From assembly GCA_964019695.1 (NCBI GenBank), contig OZ026524.1:16658509-16722508 (forward strand): 64,000 nucleotides of DNA, written 5' to 3'. The notes beneath the pieces are model-generated. The model searched no databases and was not told the origin of the DNA. It was given only the letters and a program-made list of their open reading frames with translations. Below, piece by piece: positions 1 to 11,373 of this stretch; the stretch's first letter is position 1; each line of letters opens with the position of its first letter. This DNA is from Loripinus fragilis. Taxonomy: Eukaryota; Mollusca; Bivalvia; Lucinida; Lucinidae. The translations under genes and the position numbers were made by a program.

Positions 1-775
1 ATAATTTAAGAACTAGCCTTTAAACAGAATGTACTAAAGTTAGGAATGTAAGTTACATATGATTATAATAAAACAAGAAACCGAACCAGAACATTTTTAA
101 ATATTGCCCAAATACTACTCTATATAAATAAAAATTCTTATATTATGGTGTTTTAAATGCTTACAGATATGATTACATGATCAGTTTCAATAAAATGTCT
201 TTACCTCATAAACATGTTATAAAGGTCCATCATACTAAACGGCTTATAGCTTTTACAATTTCAATGATAGAAACAAGTTGATTGCAGTTTTGAAATTGAT
301 GGTTGATTGCTTTTTAGAATTGTGGTATTGTGCTGTAAGCGATTGCATTAATGATTATCAAATTTTAATGATACTGTTAAAAACCAATGGTTTATAGGAT
401 GAGGTTCATCTTAAAATATAACATATGTAACACGTAATGATGTAAGTAGCGCACTTCAGCTCGAATTAAACATTTTTTAAAGCCATCCTAAAATAGTTTG
501 AGCACATACAAACTTAAAGACAAGTATGTAATTGTGTCTTAGCATACTTTAGCATTGCATCAAACTAATATTTGATAGTTTTTGGGGTAACGCATGTAAT
601 TTTGGTGTTAGATTATAATGCGTCTCTTCTCAGAGGGCTAATATGTCTCATTCTGTTGCATATATATTGTAGTATTGAGAAATCATAGTGGCCAAAATTC
701 TCCCTGTAGGGGGGGGGGGGGGAGGGGTGGGAAGGGGAGCAGGGTCTACAGCCATCCAAAGGTCTATGCACTGTT
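1..775. repeat. Segment duplicated at 18120-18810 (copy 1)
   Basis: Collinear similarity by eye with 18120-18810, for example 'taaatgcttacagata', 'gacaagtatgtaa', 'ttctcagagggctaa' and 'gcatatatattgtagtatt' in the same order and spacing. Divergent (many substitutions and small indels). No coding potential. The left end may continue outside the window. A run of 14 G at 709-722 lies in this copy only. Confidence 0.7.
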
Positions 776-784
776 ACTGTAATT

Positions 785-1321
785 TTATTTCAAAGCATTT
801 ATAAATTCGATAAAACCAGCTTTGTACTCTTCCGTGTAGTATATTTTCAGTCGAACAGCGCCGTTTGCAAGACCACAGTTTGGTTGGACGAATACAACCG
901 TTAAGGTTACGTACCGTTGTCGCACTGCGGACGAACAAACCGTTCGAATCGCGTTCAGTAACGAGCCGTTAACGTACTGCCGACGCACAAACCGTTCGCA
1001 TTGCGGTCAGTGAACGAACCATCTGTGTATATGGACAGTTAGATGGCGTACATCAAAAAATTGTGTGCATGCACAAATATCTTCGACGCACAATGTGAAT
1101 AAAAACGTACGCGAACGTACTTCAACGGACTGAAAACGACATTTAACCGTTGAGCTAACGTTCTGCAACGTATTCCAGCGTGTGTCGACAAATGTCAAAA
1201 TATCTCCAAACGCAGAGCGAGAGCTGACCCAATTCGTTTTTATGTAAACGCGGCTTAAGCAGTTAATCAGTACTTCGTGCACATAATTTCGCTTGTACAT
1301 TTTGTTAAGATGCGTTAACAC
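785..1321. other. CpG-rich patch without recognisable gene
   Basis: A stretch dense in CpG (cgttcg, aacgta, cgcac) inside CpG-poor DNA, with an internal imperfect duplication around 'acaaaccgttcg' (two copies near 936 and 987). Minus-strand open frames of 67 and 104 codons occur but show no known domain. Probably a young transposon fragment rather than a gene. 1322-2070 holds nothing I recognise. Confidence 0.35.
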
Positions 1322-2071
1322 TACAACGGATTGAGTGGAATCCTTTTGACATTGGCAGCTGGTGAGCTTCTTGAATGTGGTGTTATATAGAGGATCTTAC
1401 ATGAGTGCTTTTTCGCAACGAGTTTAATTAATTGAATAATACAAGAGTACGAATGCTAGATTCTTTTATCATATGACAAATACATTGAAATCTCATTTCT
1501 GGCGTAAAAACGTTATAATTTTGTCATTATGTACGAAACATTGTTATGGACGTCAAAACTATAAACCACTAGTGGTTTATCGATTTTATTGCATGGCGTC
1601 ATTTCACTCTCAGACGCGATGTCATATGATAAACCTTGAAACTCTTTATTTACAAGTCAGTAACTGTCTTATAGCATATCCAATTTAGAAATTGCCACCC
1701 TTAAATCCAGGTGAGCGATTTAAGGCAATGTCGGCCCCCTTGTTTGACATTTGCCACAATATCACATTAATTGTATACCTATAATAAACAGTATCTCTAC
1801 TTCAAAGTGTTTGAATAATCTAAACCGTTTTACAGGTCAACGTTCTACTTATCACACATAGTATTGCAGTACTTTCTGCATTCCCAGGTTGGCAGATATG
1901 CCATAAAATTGAGTTATGCTCAAAATGCATACACGCTTAAAGGTAAATGACCGCTTGCATTGCACAAAATGTGAAACCTGTGCAATTTTGCACAGGTTTC
2001 ATATTTTGTTCAATTTACACGTGTTTATACGCAAATTTGAACAGACAGGTCCTTTTCAAAACGTTTATTTC

Positions 2072-2087
2072 AATAATAATAATAATG

Positions 2088-2139
<52 letters not shown>
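2072..2139. repeat. (AAT)n microsatellite
   Basis: About 22 trinucleotide units with one interruption. Open frames across it (poly-Asn, poly-Ile) are artefacts. Confidence 0.97.
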
Positions 2140-2141
<2 letters not shown>

Positions 2142-2211
2142 TTTCAACCCTCATGTTGCTACAACGCATGTTCGCCAAATGCATGTGCATGTTACTGACT
2201 TGTCGAAATAA

Positions 2212-2276
2212 TTGCCATCCTCTTGCCATCCTCTTACCACCTTCAAACCCTCAAGAGGATGGCAATTATAATTGAC
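2212..2276. repeat. Short inverted repeat
   Basis: attgccatcctctt at 2212 is mirrored by aagaggatggcaat at 2255-2268 with the motif tandemly repeated in the left arm; could fold into a hairpin. Confidence 0.7.
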
Positions 2277-2368
2277 TAAGTTTGGAACCTGTATGGTAGC
2301 ACTGACTAAGTGATGTACCATTTCTGTAAAAATTACCTGTATGTATTGTCTCATGATTTCACAACATT

Positions 2369-2437
2369 AAAATGACACGCCTAGCTCACCGCCATCTCCG
2401 CAAGCGGAGATGGCAGTGAGATGGGTGTGTCATTTAA
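2369..2437. repeat. Near-perfect palindrome
   Basis: Left arm atgacacgcctagctcac and gccatctccgc, right arm gcggagatggc and gtgtgtcat, with a loop of only a few bases. Looks like a tiny fold-back element. 2438-2676 has nothing recognisable. Confidence 0.7.
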
Positions 2438-2699
2438 TAAATCACCACTTTCCTTTGAAACAGCTACTGAAATTTCGCTTTCGAATGGCTGCTGTACCCT
2501 CAGTCAGTGGACAACAATCGCATTTTAGTTAATTGCTGAAAGATGGCAAGCTTTCTGAAAGGCTTATACTTGCATCATATTTATCAATTTGACTCTTTTT
2601 GGTTTATATTATTAGGTTTTAATGTTTCACTATTCGTTATCAATTTTCCCAATATATGCACCAAACATGATTTTCTATGCATTGTTTAACCGCAATTTC

Positions 2700-3115
2700 A
2701 CACTTCGCAAATTTCACACCGTGTGAAGAATTGGTACCAAAACGTTACTTTTGGCAAAAGTGAAATTTGCGTAGTGTAAATTTCGATAATTTTGGGAGTC
2801 TAAAAGCTGTGCTCAAATTTCACATTTTTATATTTTTAACCTGCAAAGAATCGGTACGTATTCGTCTTATTTGTGAAGAACTGGTTCGATTGTTCTAAGA
2901 TGTGAAGAATTGGTACTCAATTTTCACAAATGTGAAGAATCGCTACCAATTCCTCTAAATCTGAAGAATTGGTACTCAATTTTCACAAATGTGAAGAGTC
3001 GGTACCAAATCGTCACAAATGTAAAAATTGGTACCAAATACTCACACATGTAAAAAATCAGTACCAAATTATCACAGATGTGAAGTATTGGTACTAAATT
3101 TTCACAGATGCCAAT
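2700..3115. repeat. Minisatellite of tgtgaagaattggtacc units (left)
   Basis: About nine degenerate units of roughly 33-36 bp, each with a version of 'gtgaagaattggtacc' and a cacaaat spacer. A related set lies at 7800-7970, just inside the other end of the composite element. Confidence 0.85.
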
Positions 3116-3210
3116 GATAGAATTTGTAATATCTAGTCACATGTGAAAAACTATATTTATAGCATGACTTGCGGTTGCAAGCGACTGGATGACTACATCT
3201 CTCTCTTTCG

Positions 3211-3272
3211 TGCACACGCGCGCACGCACGCACGCACGCACGCGCGCACACACACACAAACACGCACGCACG

Positions 3273-3336
<64 letters not shown>
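3211..3336. repeat. Compound (ACGC/CA)n-(GA)n microsatellite
   Basis: An acgc/ca tract to 3272 then about 30 GA units. Open frames on both strands (His-Ala-Arg-Thr, Glu-Arg, Leu-Ser repeats) are artefacts. Confidence 0.97.
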
Positions 3337-3338
<2 letters not shown>

Positions 3339-4795
3339 AGAAACAATTTTAAAGCGAACGTAAATTCGTCTTAGAAACAGCTTTTAACGGAGATCAAAGG
3401 GACACTAGATACTAGAGTTACAGCCATGGCTGTTGCGTTCTGCATGTCTTCAAATGTTCGTTTATATTTGTATGTAATTTCATATATGTACCTTGAGTTT
3501 GTTTTCAGGAATAGTTATAACTACCCTTCCACGATATTTCTAGGCACGTCGCACAGTCAAATTGTGGTAGCAGTTTTTCAAGAGGAGTCGTTTTGTTCAC
3601 CTGCCCAAATTTTACTATAAAAATCAAAATTGCGACATTTGAAAAAGTAATGGTATCCAGGTGGTATCCAGACGGTGCATACATTCGTTATTTACTGCCA
3701 AAACCTCGTTTAGGACCTAAACAAATATTATTAACAAATATTAAAATGACTTGTTTGCATCCAGAAACCTAGCTGTTAAGCTATAAATGTAATTTAAGTT
3801 ATATTTTCAACTACACCTTATCAAATAAATTAATTTTGATCAACATTTTTATTTGATAAGCTCTATAACGAGTATATAGGTTTCACATGCCATATTTGGG
3901 TAAGACAATTACCTGACTGTTTCAAAACTGCAAACAGCTTGTTTCTATTATAAATGCTTTAAGAATTATAAGCTGTTGAATATGATTACCCCTAATAAAA
4001 TGGTGAATATGGTTAGACCCATTTTATTTTGCAAGTTAGCATGTAATACCATCTGCTATTTTTTTTAAAAAATACATAAAGGAGTATTCTACCGATAAAC
4101 GATAGTAAATAGCTATAATTAACATAGTTTCTGATGTTAAGTACCGTTTTGCTGCTTGTTTGACTATAATGTAACGTACATTACAATTTTTAAGACTTAC
4201 TATATATTTTGCTAAATACCTTATATTATATGTCATATTGTATTTTAATCAATTCTATAAATGTTTTTTTTTTAATTTATAACAAGGTAGCTGTTTGTTC
4301 TAAAATAATGATCAGTTTTTATTAAGTTACTATATCTTCACACATCAGCAAAAAATGAAGTTTGCATCTCTACAAAATACCATTTTGATTTGTCCAAAGT
4401 TAAAGGTTCTAAAAAGACAAATAGAGAAATAGATAACTCTTTAGTAACAGTAGAAGAATACATTCTATTTCTGTCAAATTCATCAAAGTAACATATATAA
4501 CCGTATCAAATAGCATAAGGTCCTATGTCTGTCTAAAAGTATACAATTTGGCCCTGAAAAGCTAAAATATTAAGAATGTAGAGTTGGTAATATTTATCAC
4601 AAAAATAACAACTAGAATTCCGAAAAGGATATGTCGCCTTGCAAAACAGAAGTCTGTCGAATTTATATTACTGGCGAATGTTTTTTTTGAGAAACTTATA
4701 AATAAAAAACATAAATCCCATTTATCCAACCCCTAAGGGTACCGTGGATATCATAAAGATCAAAGTTAAAAGCCTATCAGCTTTTTTAGTGGTTA

Positions 4796-5895
4796 GTTCA
4801 ATAAAAAAACAACTTATCTGTACAATTTCAATATCTGACTTCTTATGATTTTCTACTCTTTACACTACTTTACCTCATAATTTAATTAAAGATAAACTTA
4901 TTGATCTTATTGAAAGAACCTTCCAGAGAGAAGGCTCTCCTTACCTTGCATGTAATGACAGAAATGCATTTTTTACTTCAGAAAAAAACTAAAAAATATC
5001 ATGCATGGTCGTGTCAAAATGTATGTGATGCGCTGACCTTTTTGTTGGACAACATTTTTATTCGATTTGGCACCAAGCTCTATAGACAAGTAGTTGGGGT
5101 TCCTATGGCACTAATTGTGCTCCCGTGGTATCAGATTTTTTCCTGTTTTGTTATGAGAGGGACTTTATGATGTCTCTTTCTGATGATAAGCAGGCTGATG
5201 TAATTGATGCGTTTAACACTACTTCCAGATATTTGGACGATATTTTAAATATTAATAATGTTTATTTTGACAATATGGTTAGTCAAATATACCCTTCAGA
5301 GCTCCATCTGAATAAAGCCAATGCCTCTGATACCGAAGCCGCATTTTTAGACTTGCATTTGTCAATTTCTAATGATATTGTTTCTACCAAAATTTTTGCT
5401 AAACGTGACGACTTTGATTTTGAAATTGTCAATTTCCCATTTTTTGATCCTATGGAGTCTATATCTCTCAACTCATTCGTTTTGCTAGAGCATCTAGCTA
5501 TGTTGCTGACTTCAACACTCGCAATAAATTGTTAACTCAGAAACTTCTTAAACAAGGCTATCGGTATCATAAACTTCGCAAAACATTTTCAAAATTTTAT
5601 AGACGATACTATGATTTGATTTCTAAATTCCAAGTTGGACTTAAATCTCTCTTGCGCTAAGGACTTTCGGAACCTGATTTCTACGGTGACTTGGTGTATA
5701 AATTGAAGAAGATTGTTGGCTCTAATAATTTTTCAGCGCAGTTCATTAAAATAATTTCCCATTATAAAAAGATTGGCTATAACATTAATGTATTGCAACA
5801 GACTGCATGCTTGGTAGTCAACCCAATCACGGTTGGCAACTTTGCTTTCCTCTTTAATTGCACGCTGGTGGGTCAGACTACAGACTCGATACTCT
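4796..5895 (+). pseudogene. YLDD-type retroelement reverse transcriptase, family A, broken
   Basis: Conceptual frames give, in order, a FSTLYTTLPHNLI block (4850), FIRFGTKLYRQVVGVPM (about 5059-5108), the catalytic SRYLDDIL (about 5224-5247), QIYPSELHLNKAN, FLDLHLSISN, KRDDFDFEIVNFP, then after a frameshift FSKF and DFYGDLVYKLKKIVG and finally NPITVGNFAFLFNC (to 5870). Several frameshifts and stops make it dead. The blocks are those of a reverse transcriptase class common in invertebrate genomes, resembling Penelope-like elements; clade assignment is tentative. Its last codons are interrupted by the family B insertion and its 3' tail resumes at 7150. Confidence 0.8.
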
Positions 5896-6594
5896 ACCTC
5901 CTGATATTTGGATGACTTACTTAATATTGATAATCCTTATTTTGAACAAATGGTAGGTCAGATATATCCCACTGAACTTCAGTTAAATAAGGCGAATTCT
6001 TCTGATACTGAAGCTCCGTTTTTGGACTTGTACTTGTCAATAACAAATGGCATAGTTTCTTCTAAACGGGATGATTTTAATTTTGAAATAGTAAATTTCC
6101 CATTTCTTGATGGAGATGTTCCTCGCTCTCCTTCCTATGGTGTATATATTTCTCAGCTTATTCGTTTTGCTAGAGTGTGCTCTAATGTTGATGACTTCAA
6201 CAACAGAAACTTATTTTTAACTGCTAAATTATTAAAACAAGGTTATAGATATCATAAAATTCGAAAAGCATTTTCTAAATTCTACTACAGACACTCAGAG
6301 TTAATTGTTAAATACAACATTGGGTTAAAAACTCTTCTGCAACAAGGCATATCAGAACCTATAATTTATGGTGATTTAGTCTATAAATTCAAACGAATTG
6401 TTGGAAAACCTAATTTTAGTGATCAATTCAAAAAGATAGTAAAACGTTATATAAGGGTTGGATATAATTTGGATATCATGCGACAGTCTGCATGCCTAGT
6501 TTTAAACCAAATCACGGTTTATAGCTATGGTTTTCTCTTTGATTGCACGACGGTGGGTCAGGCCTCAGACTCTATGACGGCTCTGACGTAAAGC
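5896..6594 (+). pseudogene. YLDD-type retroelement, family B, 5'-truncated open frame
   Basis: Open for about 227 codons from YLDDLLNIDNPYFEQ through LNKANSSDTEAPFLDL, SYGVYISQLIRFARV, QGYRYHKIRKAFSKFYYRH, YGDLVYKFKRIVG, to the typical C-terminus (SDSM..LT, stop 6589). Begins exactly at the catalytic YLDD, so palm and fingers are missing: a 5'-truncated insertion. Family A and B protein ends differ at many positions. Confidence 0.8.
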
Positions 6595-7149
6595 TTTAAT
6601 CGGTGGGTTGGTGCCTGATACTTATCTGTAGCTGGACCCACCGTGGCTCAACTTGAGGTTTTCTTTAGCTCTGACTATCTGTGAGTCATGAGCCCTTTTC
6701 TTTGTTTCATCATGGAGTGTTAATTTGATTAGAGTGTTTTCCATGATGATACATTGCATTAGTTAGATGGCCTCCATGCGAGCTGAACATTTCTTGTACT
6801 TCAACAACAGCAGAATCTAGGGCGAAGATTTGGTACCAGTAAAATGCATTTAAGCCCCCCGGTGGCTTAGGCTGCTGTCCGTTCTAAGGCGGTGGTTCTG
6901 TTGTTGTTGGCTTTTTGTTTATTGTTACTCCCATTGTGGGAGTCTGTAATTGTTCTATGTTTTGTTGTACGTTACTTTATGTCCATTCTAGTATTGCAAT
7001 CATCTTGATGGGGAAGAAAGAGCTGATTGCTTTGCTTAATTTGTCTTCCTGGTGTCTTGTGATGGTTGAGCGGCTCTTCCTCGCGGTGCCACGGGGTTGT
7101 CTGCAGTTTGTGATTGTGGTATTTCCTGATCATACTCACTTACTATTTT
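6595..7149 (+). mobile_element. Family B retroelement 3' non-coding tail
   Basis: Same sequence as 56440-56860 (+) and, in pieces, 45320-45390, 46795-47062, 54085-54480, 61525-61625 (all -) and 50812-50885 (+). Shared landmarks are 'gggcgaagattt', 'gctgctgtccgttctaagg', 'ggctcttcctc' and a 3' end at 'tttcctgatcatac'. Confidence 0.75.
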
Positions 7150-7703
7150 TCTATGATGGTTCCGACTTAAAGACTTATCTATTGATGAGATGGTGGGGGC
7201 CTGATGCTTTGGCTGTTTGTCGGGCCCACCGGGGTTTACCTGTTGGATTTCTTTTGCTCCGGTATTCAGTTCAATTTACTGTTGAGTCCTTATCATTGCT
7301 TTTTCTCCTTGTTATATCTTGATTTATATGTTTTAGGAGATGATGCATTGATAAGTTAGGGGTCTTTCATGCAAACCAAATATCTATGTTACTTGATCCA
7401 CATCTGAATTAAGGGTGAGGTTGGCGCCGTTAAACCGATTTAAACCCTCCAGTAAAATATTTTACTGACCGTTCCAAGGCGGTACTTCTTTTGTGGATCT
7501 TTCATATTTTTGTTCTGTCTTGTGTTTGCTATGTCTTTGTGCGCGTCTGTTTATATGTGCTTTGTGGTCACCTGCTGGGAAAGGGCTGACCTCTTGGCTC
7601 TCGTTTGTGGTGTCTACTGTGAGTTTGTCACTTTCCCATTGGTATCCTGGGTCAGGTGTGGTACTTGATTGTATCGATTCCTGATCTTTGCACCCTTACT
7701 TAC
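7150..7703 (+). mobile_element. Family A retroelement 3' tail
   Basis: Begins with the last codons of family A (ctatgatggttccgac) split from the rest at 5890, then runs through 'gacttatctattgatgaga', 'ccggtattcagtt', 'cacctgctgggaaa' to an end at 'cctgatctttgcaccc'. Other copies: 27630-27905, 38695-38830, 51404-51505, 54795-55390, 62838-63380 (-) and 40670-41030 (+). Confidence 0.75.
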
Positions 7704-8418
7704 TTTCAATCTGAGGTCAGGGGTGTGTGTAAGGTCAAAGAGTTTGCTTTTATGTTAGTCTATACTTCTTTCACCTTAATTTGATATGCACACGGCTCAT
7801 GCATGTGAAGAATTGGAATCAAATGCAAAATGCAGCAGATTTTGGGGGGTATTTTATCAATGTGAAGAATACGCGTGCGTATTTTTCACAAAATGTGAAA
7901 TATTGGTATGAAATACGTGACGTATTGGTACCAATTTTTCACGCGCTGTGAAGAATTGGTACCAAGTTTTAACTGTGTGAAATTTGCGAAATGTGAAATT
8001 TGCGGTTCGACAATGCATCAGCATCTCTGGCGTTTGTCGTAAAAGGTGCTATCTGCACTTTTGGTGTATTTTTTCCATTTTTTTCGTATTTTCTGACTCC
8101 AAATTTGATTCTCTGTAACCTGTTGCGTTTGTGGCTGTTATATCTTAAAATTCACAGAGATATTTAACAGAACACAAAGGGGCTATGTGTGTAGTGACAC
8201 AGTAAGAAAACACAAAAGGTGCTACCTGCATGTGTATAAGGGAATACAGATTCTATATGAATACACATAGCAACTTTTTGCAAAATAGTACATGGGGTTA
8301 AAAGGTGTTATCTGACATATGGCCCCTTTTATCTCTGACTGAAACCAAAGATAGTAAATGATATACACACAGTTGATGGCTTTGTTTGTTTCCATCTTCT
8401 TACGCTTCAAAATATATA

Positions 8419-9208
8419 CTCAATTACAAAAGAAACCCATCGATCACTTTTTAGGGCAATTATGGTAAAATAATTAAGAAATCAAAATATATTTTATACC
8501 ATATTCTTTAACAATCCATTATGCATCAAATTATTGAATAATGTAACAATTTTACTTAAACCCGTTTATGCTGTACGCCAGTGTATAGACAAGGAGTCAT
8601 TTCTATAAGTGACAAGTTTCAGACAATTGGTTTTCACTAGAGTTCTAGTCTTTATCAGTTCACTTCATCCAATAACCGGTATATCCCTCTTTGACGAGGG
8701 AATCAAGTATGTGCAGAAGCCAAAACAAACCGCTTAAGTTTTGAAAGCCCGGATCTCAATACGATAGAGCAGTTTTTGGATGAGCTCTGGTGACGCATCC
8801 GGGATCGTTCAGTGCAACCCTGTAATCTTCGACATCCATTAAGAATGGGCACAGATTCTCAAGAACGTTGTGCGGCGTCACATGCGTTTGGTTCGAACTC
8901 GTTATGAGGCAGTTATTGCTACAGGAGAGGGTCATATCTGTTTGAGGACGAATTTAACTCCAAGTGAACTGGTTTAGACGAGAACGAGATATTCATTCTC
9001 AAGTGAAAAACTTGTTATTTTTGAAAATGACTCCTTGTCTAAACACTGGCGAATTGCATGAACAGATTTAAGTAAAACTGTCACATTATTCAATGAAATG
9101 ATGCAGAACTGATTGCTACGGAGTATGGCATAAATATATTTTCATTTCTTAATTCTGATTTCCATAATTGCCCCGAGAAGTGACTGATGGGTTTCTTTTG
9201 TAGTTGAG
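8419..9208 (+). mobile_element. Tc1/mariner-type deletion derivative with long inverted repeats
   Basis: Ends are inverted over about 190 bp: 'ctcaattacaaaagaaaccc' at 8419 matches the complement of 9189-9208, and similarity runs inward through 'ggcaattatgg', 'cttaaa' and 'agacaaggagtcattt'. TA flanks both ends as expected for the superfamily. The ~400-bp centre holds only the transposase C-terminal part, so the element is non-autonomous. Confidence 0.85.
8746..8947 (+). pseudogene. Tc1-like transposase C-terminal remnant
   Basis: SPDLNTIEQFLDELW followed by an in-frame stop (8791), then in another frame LKNVVRRHMRLVRTRYEAVI and ATGEGHI. This is the SPDLNPIE...W.EL and RR...VI...G.H. pattern at the end of Tc1 transposases (known family feature; the D is the second catalytic-site neighbour). 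Only the last third is present and it is frameshifted. Confidence 0.8.
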
Positions 9209-9477
9209 TATATGTATTTAACAAGCGAAAAGATGTGTGGTATTAAGGGGATGCCAAAGAGCTTATACTGAAGTTTGTTATTTTCTAAAATTTATTAAAA
9301 TGTAAAAGGGTCTATGTACATATTTGTATTATTTGGGCATGTTATAATGCTGTTCTGCGTGGAATAAATTTATAAAATAGAGACCAAATAATATCCTATA
9401 CTATATGTGTACAATTTATGCAGCAGCCACTGATTCTTCATAATTTCATTTTAAATGGTCAATACAAATCTAAAAAT

Positions 9478-9720
9478 GAGCCGCGACACGTGATTTCCAA
9501 CAATGTGACATTTTGACAAGTGTAGACTCAGATGAGTATGTGCAGCCTCCTTTTAAGCTTAAAAACCATAAATGATGTTCGGTCAGTTGCTTAACAATCA
9601 TAGAATATTCAAGCGACTAGCAAAGGCTCTGATCAGACTGCGCGTACATGTATGCGCAGGCTGATCCGAGGCTTCGCTGGTCGCACATACCACATTGTTG
9701 GAAATCTCATGTCGCGGCTC
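9478..9720. mobile_element. MITE family M1, copy 1
   Basis: Inverted ends gagccgcgacacgtgatttc / gaaatctcatgtcgcggctc and a GC-rich palindromic core (actgcgcg...gcgcaggct). Flanked on both sides by aaat, a 4-bp target duplication. No coding capacity. Confidence 0.9.
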
Positions 9721-9982
9721 AAATATGTTTTTCTCGAAATTATAAAATATGCACATAGCACTTTTTGCGACAAACCCTAGATCTGTTGGGCCTCGAAGGT
9801 GGTGTTTTAATCCGAGCCCGAAAAGCGATGTCTTCAACAACCACCGAGGAGCAAAGCAGATATAAAGTGTATTATAAGACAAATTGACCGCTAATATTGC
9901 ATCAAGTCATTTTGTTGCTTAAAATGTGGAGAAAACGCTTCAAAAAGTTCATTTTTACGTCCCATCCAACAGTTTTCAATAA

Positions 9983-10110
9983 TGTCGGGACGGGTCTTCC
10001 TTGGTTGAGCAGATAATAATGTGTCTTGCTCAAGGACACAACGTAGTGCCTTCGGTGAGGCTCGTACCTGCAACCCCTCCATTCTACCATTGAGCCACCA
10101 CGCTCCTCAT
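9983..10110 (-). mobile_element. tRNA-derived SINE head
   Basis: On the minus strand gtggctcaatggtagaatgg (A-box-like) precedes gcaggtacgagcctc (B-box-like) about 35 nt later, followed by 'gaaggcactacgttgtgtcc' and 'gagcaagacac'. Pol III box spacing and lack of a tRNA fold support a SINE. 10111-10670 holds nothing I recognise. Confidence 0.65.
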
Positions 10111-10707
10111 CAAAAAGTTCAATATACATGTATTATACATGTAGTACATACAATGATACGCAAAACACGGAATATGCGTAATATAAGTTTTAAAGACAAA
10201 GACTTGCGTCACTCTATTCATTTTTTGCTCGGTCCCAGAATGCATACACTTATATATAACATAATTAAAAAGCCGTGCATAAACAGCATGCGAATGGCCT
10301 TGTTGTTGCATGAGTTTTCGCCAGACTGTTAATATCGTGCGCCAAGGCTTTTTATGTAAAAAAAATAGTTTGGCTGTTGAATATGGCTATTTTGATAACA
10401 CACAGGACAGAGCCCATGGCCCCTGGTGAAATGAGACGCCACGTTTTTGGTCTACGTGCTGTGCAAAAGTCGACTTATTTGGGCGCCATGCATAGAAATT
10501 AAGATATACCACTGTAAAATTCGTCTTCATATCACACTTACATACTGATTGTAATTAAGTACAAAAAAGTCATTCTAATTGATATACAACAATCGTAGAA
10601 ATATATTTATGTATTAATTTTACAGTATATTTATACACATTTCAATGCATAGTTTGATGTAGCACATCAGCTTACGTCGCTAGCGGCGACTTTTGTCGTC
10701 TGCTGAC

Positions 10708-10782
10708 AACCTTTGCAAACAGTTTGGACCCTGATCAGGACCGACAAAATGTCGGTCCTTCATCTGGGTCCAAACTGTTTGA
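10708..10782. repeat. Hairpin repeat
   Basis: aaacagtttggaccc... and ...gggtccaaactgttt are inverted around 'gaccgacaaaatgtcggtc'. A similar but unrelated-in-detail hairpin lies at 11057-11145 ('ggcaaacagtgcagacc', 'tctgatcaaggtct'). Confidence 0.7.
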
Positions 10783-10798
10783 CACACTGATAGGCCTA

Positions 10799-10958
10799 GT
10801 GTAAAACAGCCACTCAAAAATAGACAAAACCTAAAAGATCTTAATGACAACTGGTTGCTTAATGAAGGTCGAAAGTATTGCAGGACGTGCGATAATTGGT
10901 CTTGAAACCCATTTTTGGTCCTGTTGAGAGTGTCCGTTTTACACAGGTTTTACTGTAC
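10799..10958. mobile_element. MITE family M3, copy 1
   Basis: tgtaaaacagccactcaaaa at the left, 'gtccgttttacacagg' then 'ttttactgta' at the right, and an inner 'cttaatgaaggtcgaaagta'. Other copies: 46639-46745, 50886-51090, 53821-54030. Confidence 0.75.
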
Positions 10959-11373
10959 CCAATTATGTCAAATAAAACATTCAATCCTTATTACTTCTGT
11001 TATGATGGAATCATCCATTAATAGTTAAATCCGTTTAAGCCAAGCTTCCTTTTTGTTGGACACAGGCAAACAGTGCAGACCTCGATCAGACGCGCCAAAA
11101 CGCGGCGTCTGATCAAGGTCTCCACAATTTGCCAACAGAATGTTCTATTGAATTTCAAATAAAATTAAAAACATACCACCCTACCTCTTTTAACGGAACT
11201 TGACTGGTCCAATTGATAATAGAGGAAAATTCAATTAGGCTTACATGGGTTAAAGAGGCAAATTTTGTCGTCTGTTAAATTTCAAATTTAATCACATGCA
11301 TTGCTTTCTTGAAAGATAATTTGTTAAAGTTAAATTTTATCATCTTAGGTTTTGGAGATATTAAGCGAGGGTC

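Larger units (their letters stand above)
2683..8012. mobile_element. 5.3-kb composite element with terminal inverted repeats
   Basis: The left end (2683-2717: tgtttaaccgcaa..., ...gcaaatttcacac) is the reverse complement, with few mismatches, of the right end (7974-8012: gtgtgaaatttgcg..., ...ttgcggttcgaca). Ends read TGT...ACA and are flanked on both sides by atgcat, a possible 6-bp target duplication, although that hexamer is itself palindromic. Subterminal minisatellites lie inside each end. The interior has no transposase I can recognise; its coding remnants belong to inserted retroelements. 3375-4790 and 7704-7800 are featureless. Confidence 0.5.

Noticed and set aside
1916..2275. 119-codon poly-Asn frame and 83-codon poly-Ile frame
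   Set aside because: They are translations of the (AAT)n microsatellite with no flanking homology.
3137..3374. Frames rich in His-Ala-Arg-Thr, Glu-Arg or Leu-Ser
   Set aside because: Translations of the ACGC/GA microsatellite on both strands.
6915..7684. Cys/Leu-rich forward frames of 135 and 63 codons
   Set aside because: They lie in the 3' non-coding tails of the two retroelement families; other copies of the tails do not keep the frames.
9983..10110. Functional tRNA gene
   Set aside because: A- and B-box-like strings are present, but the arms do not pair into a tRNA and SINE body sequence follows.
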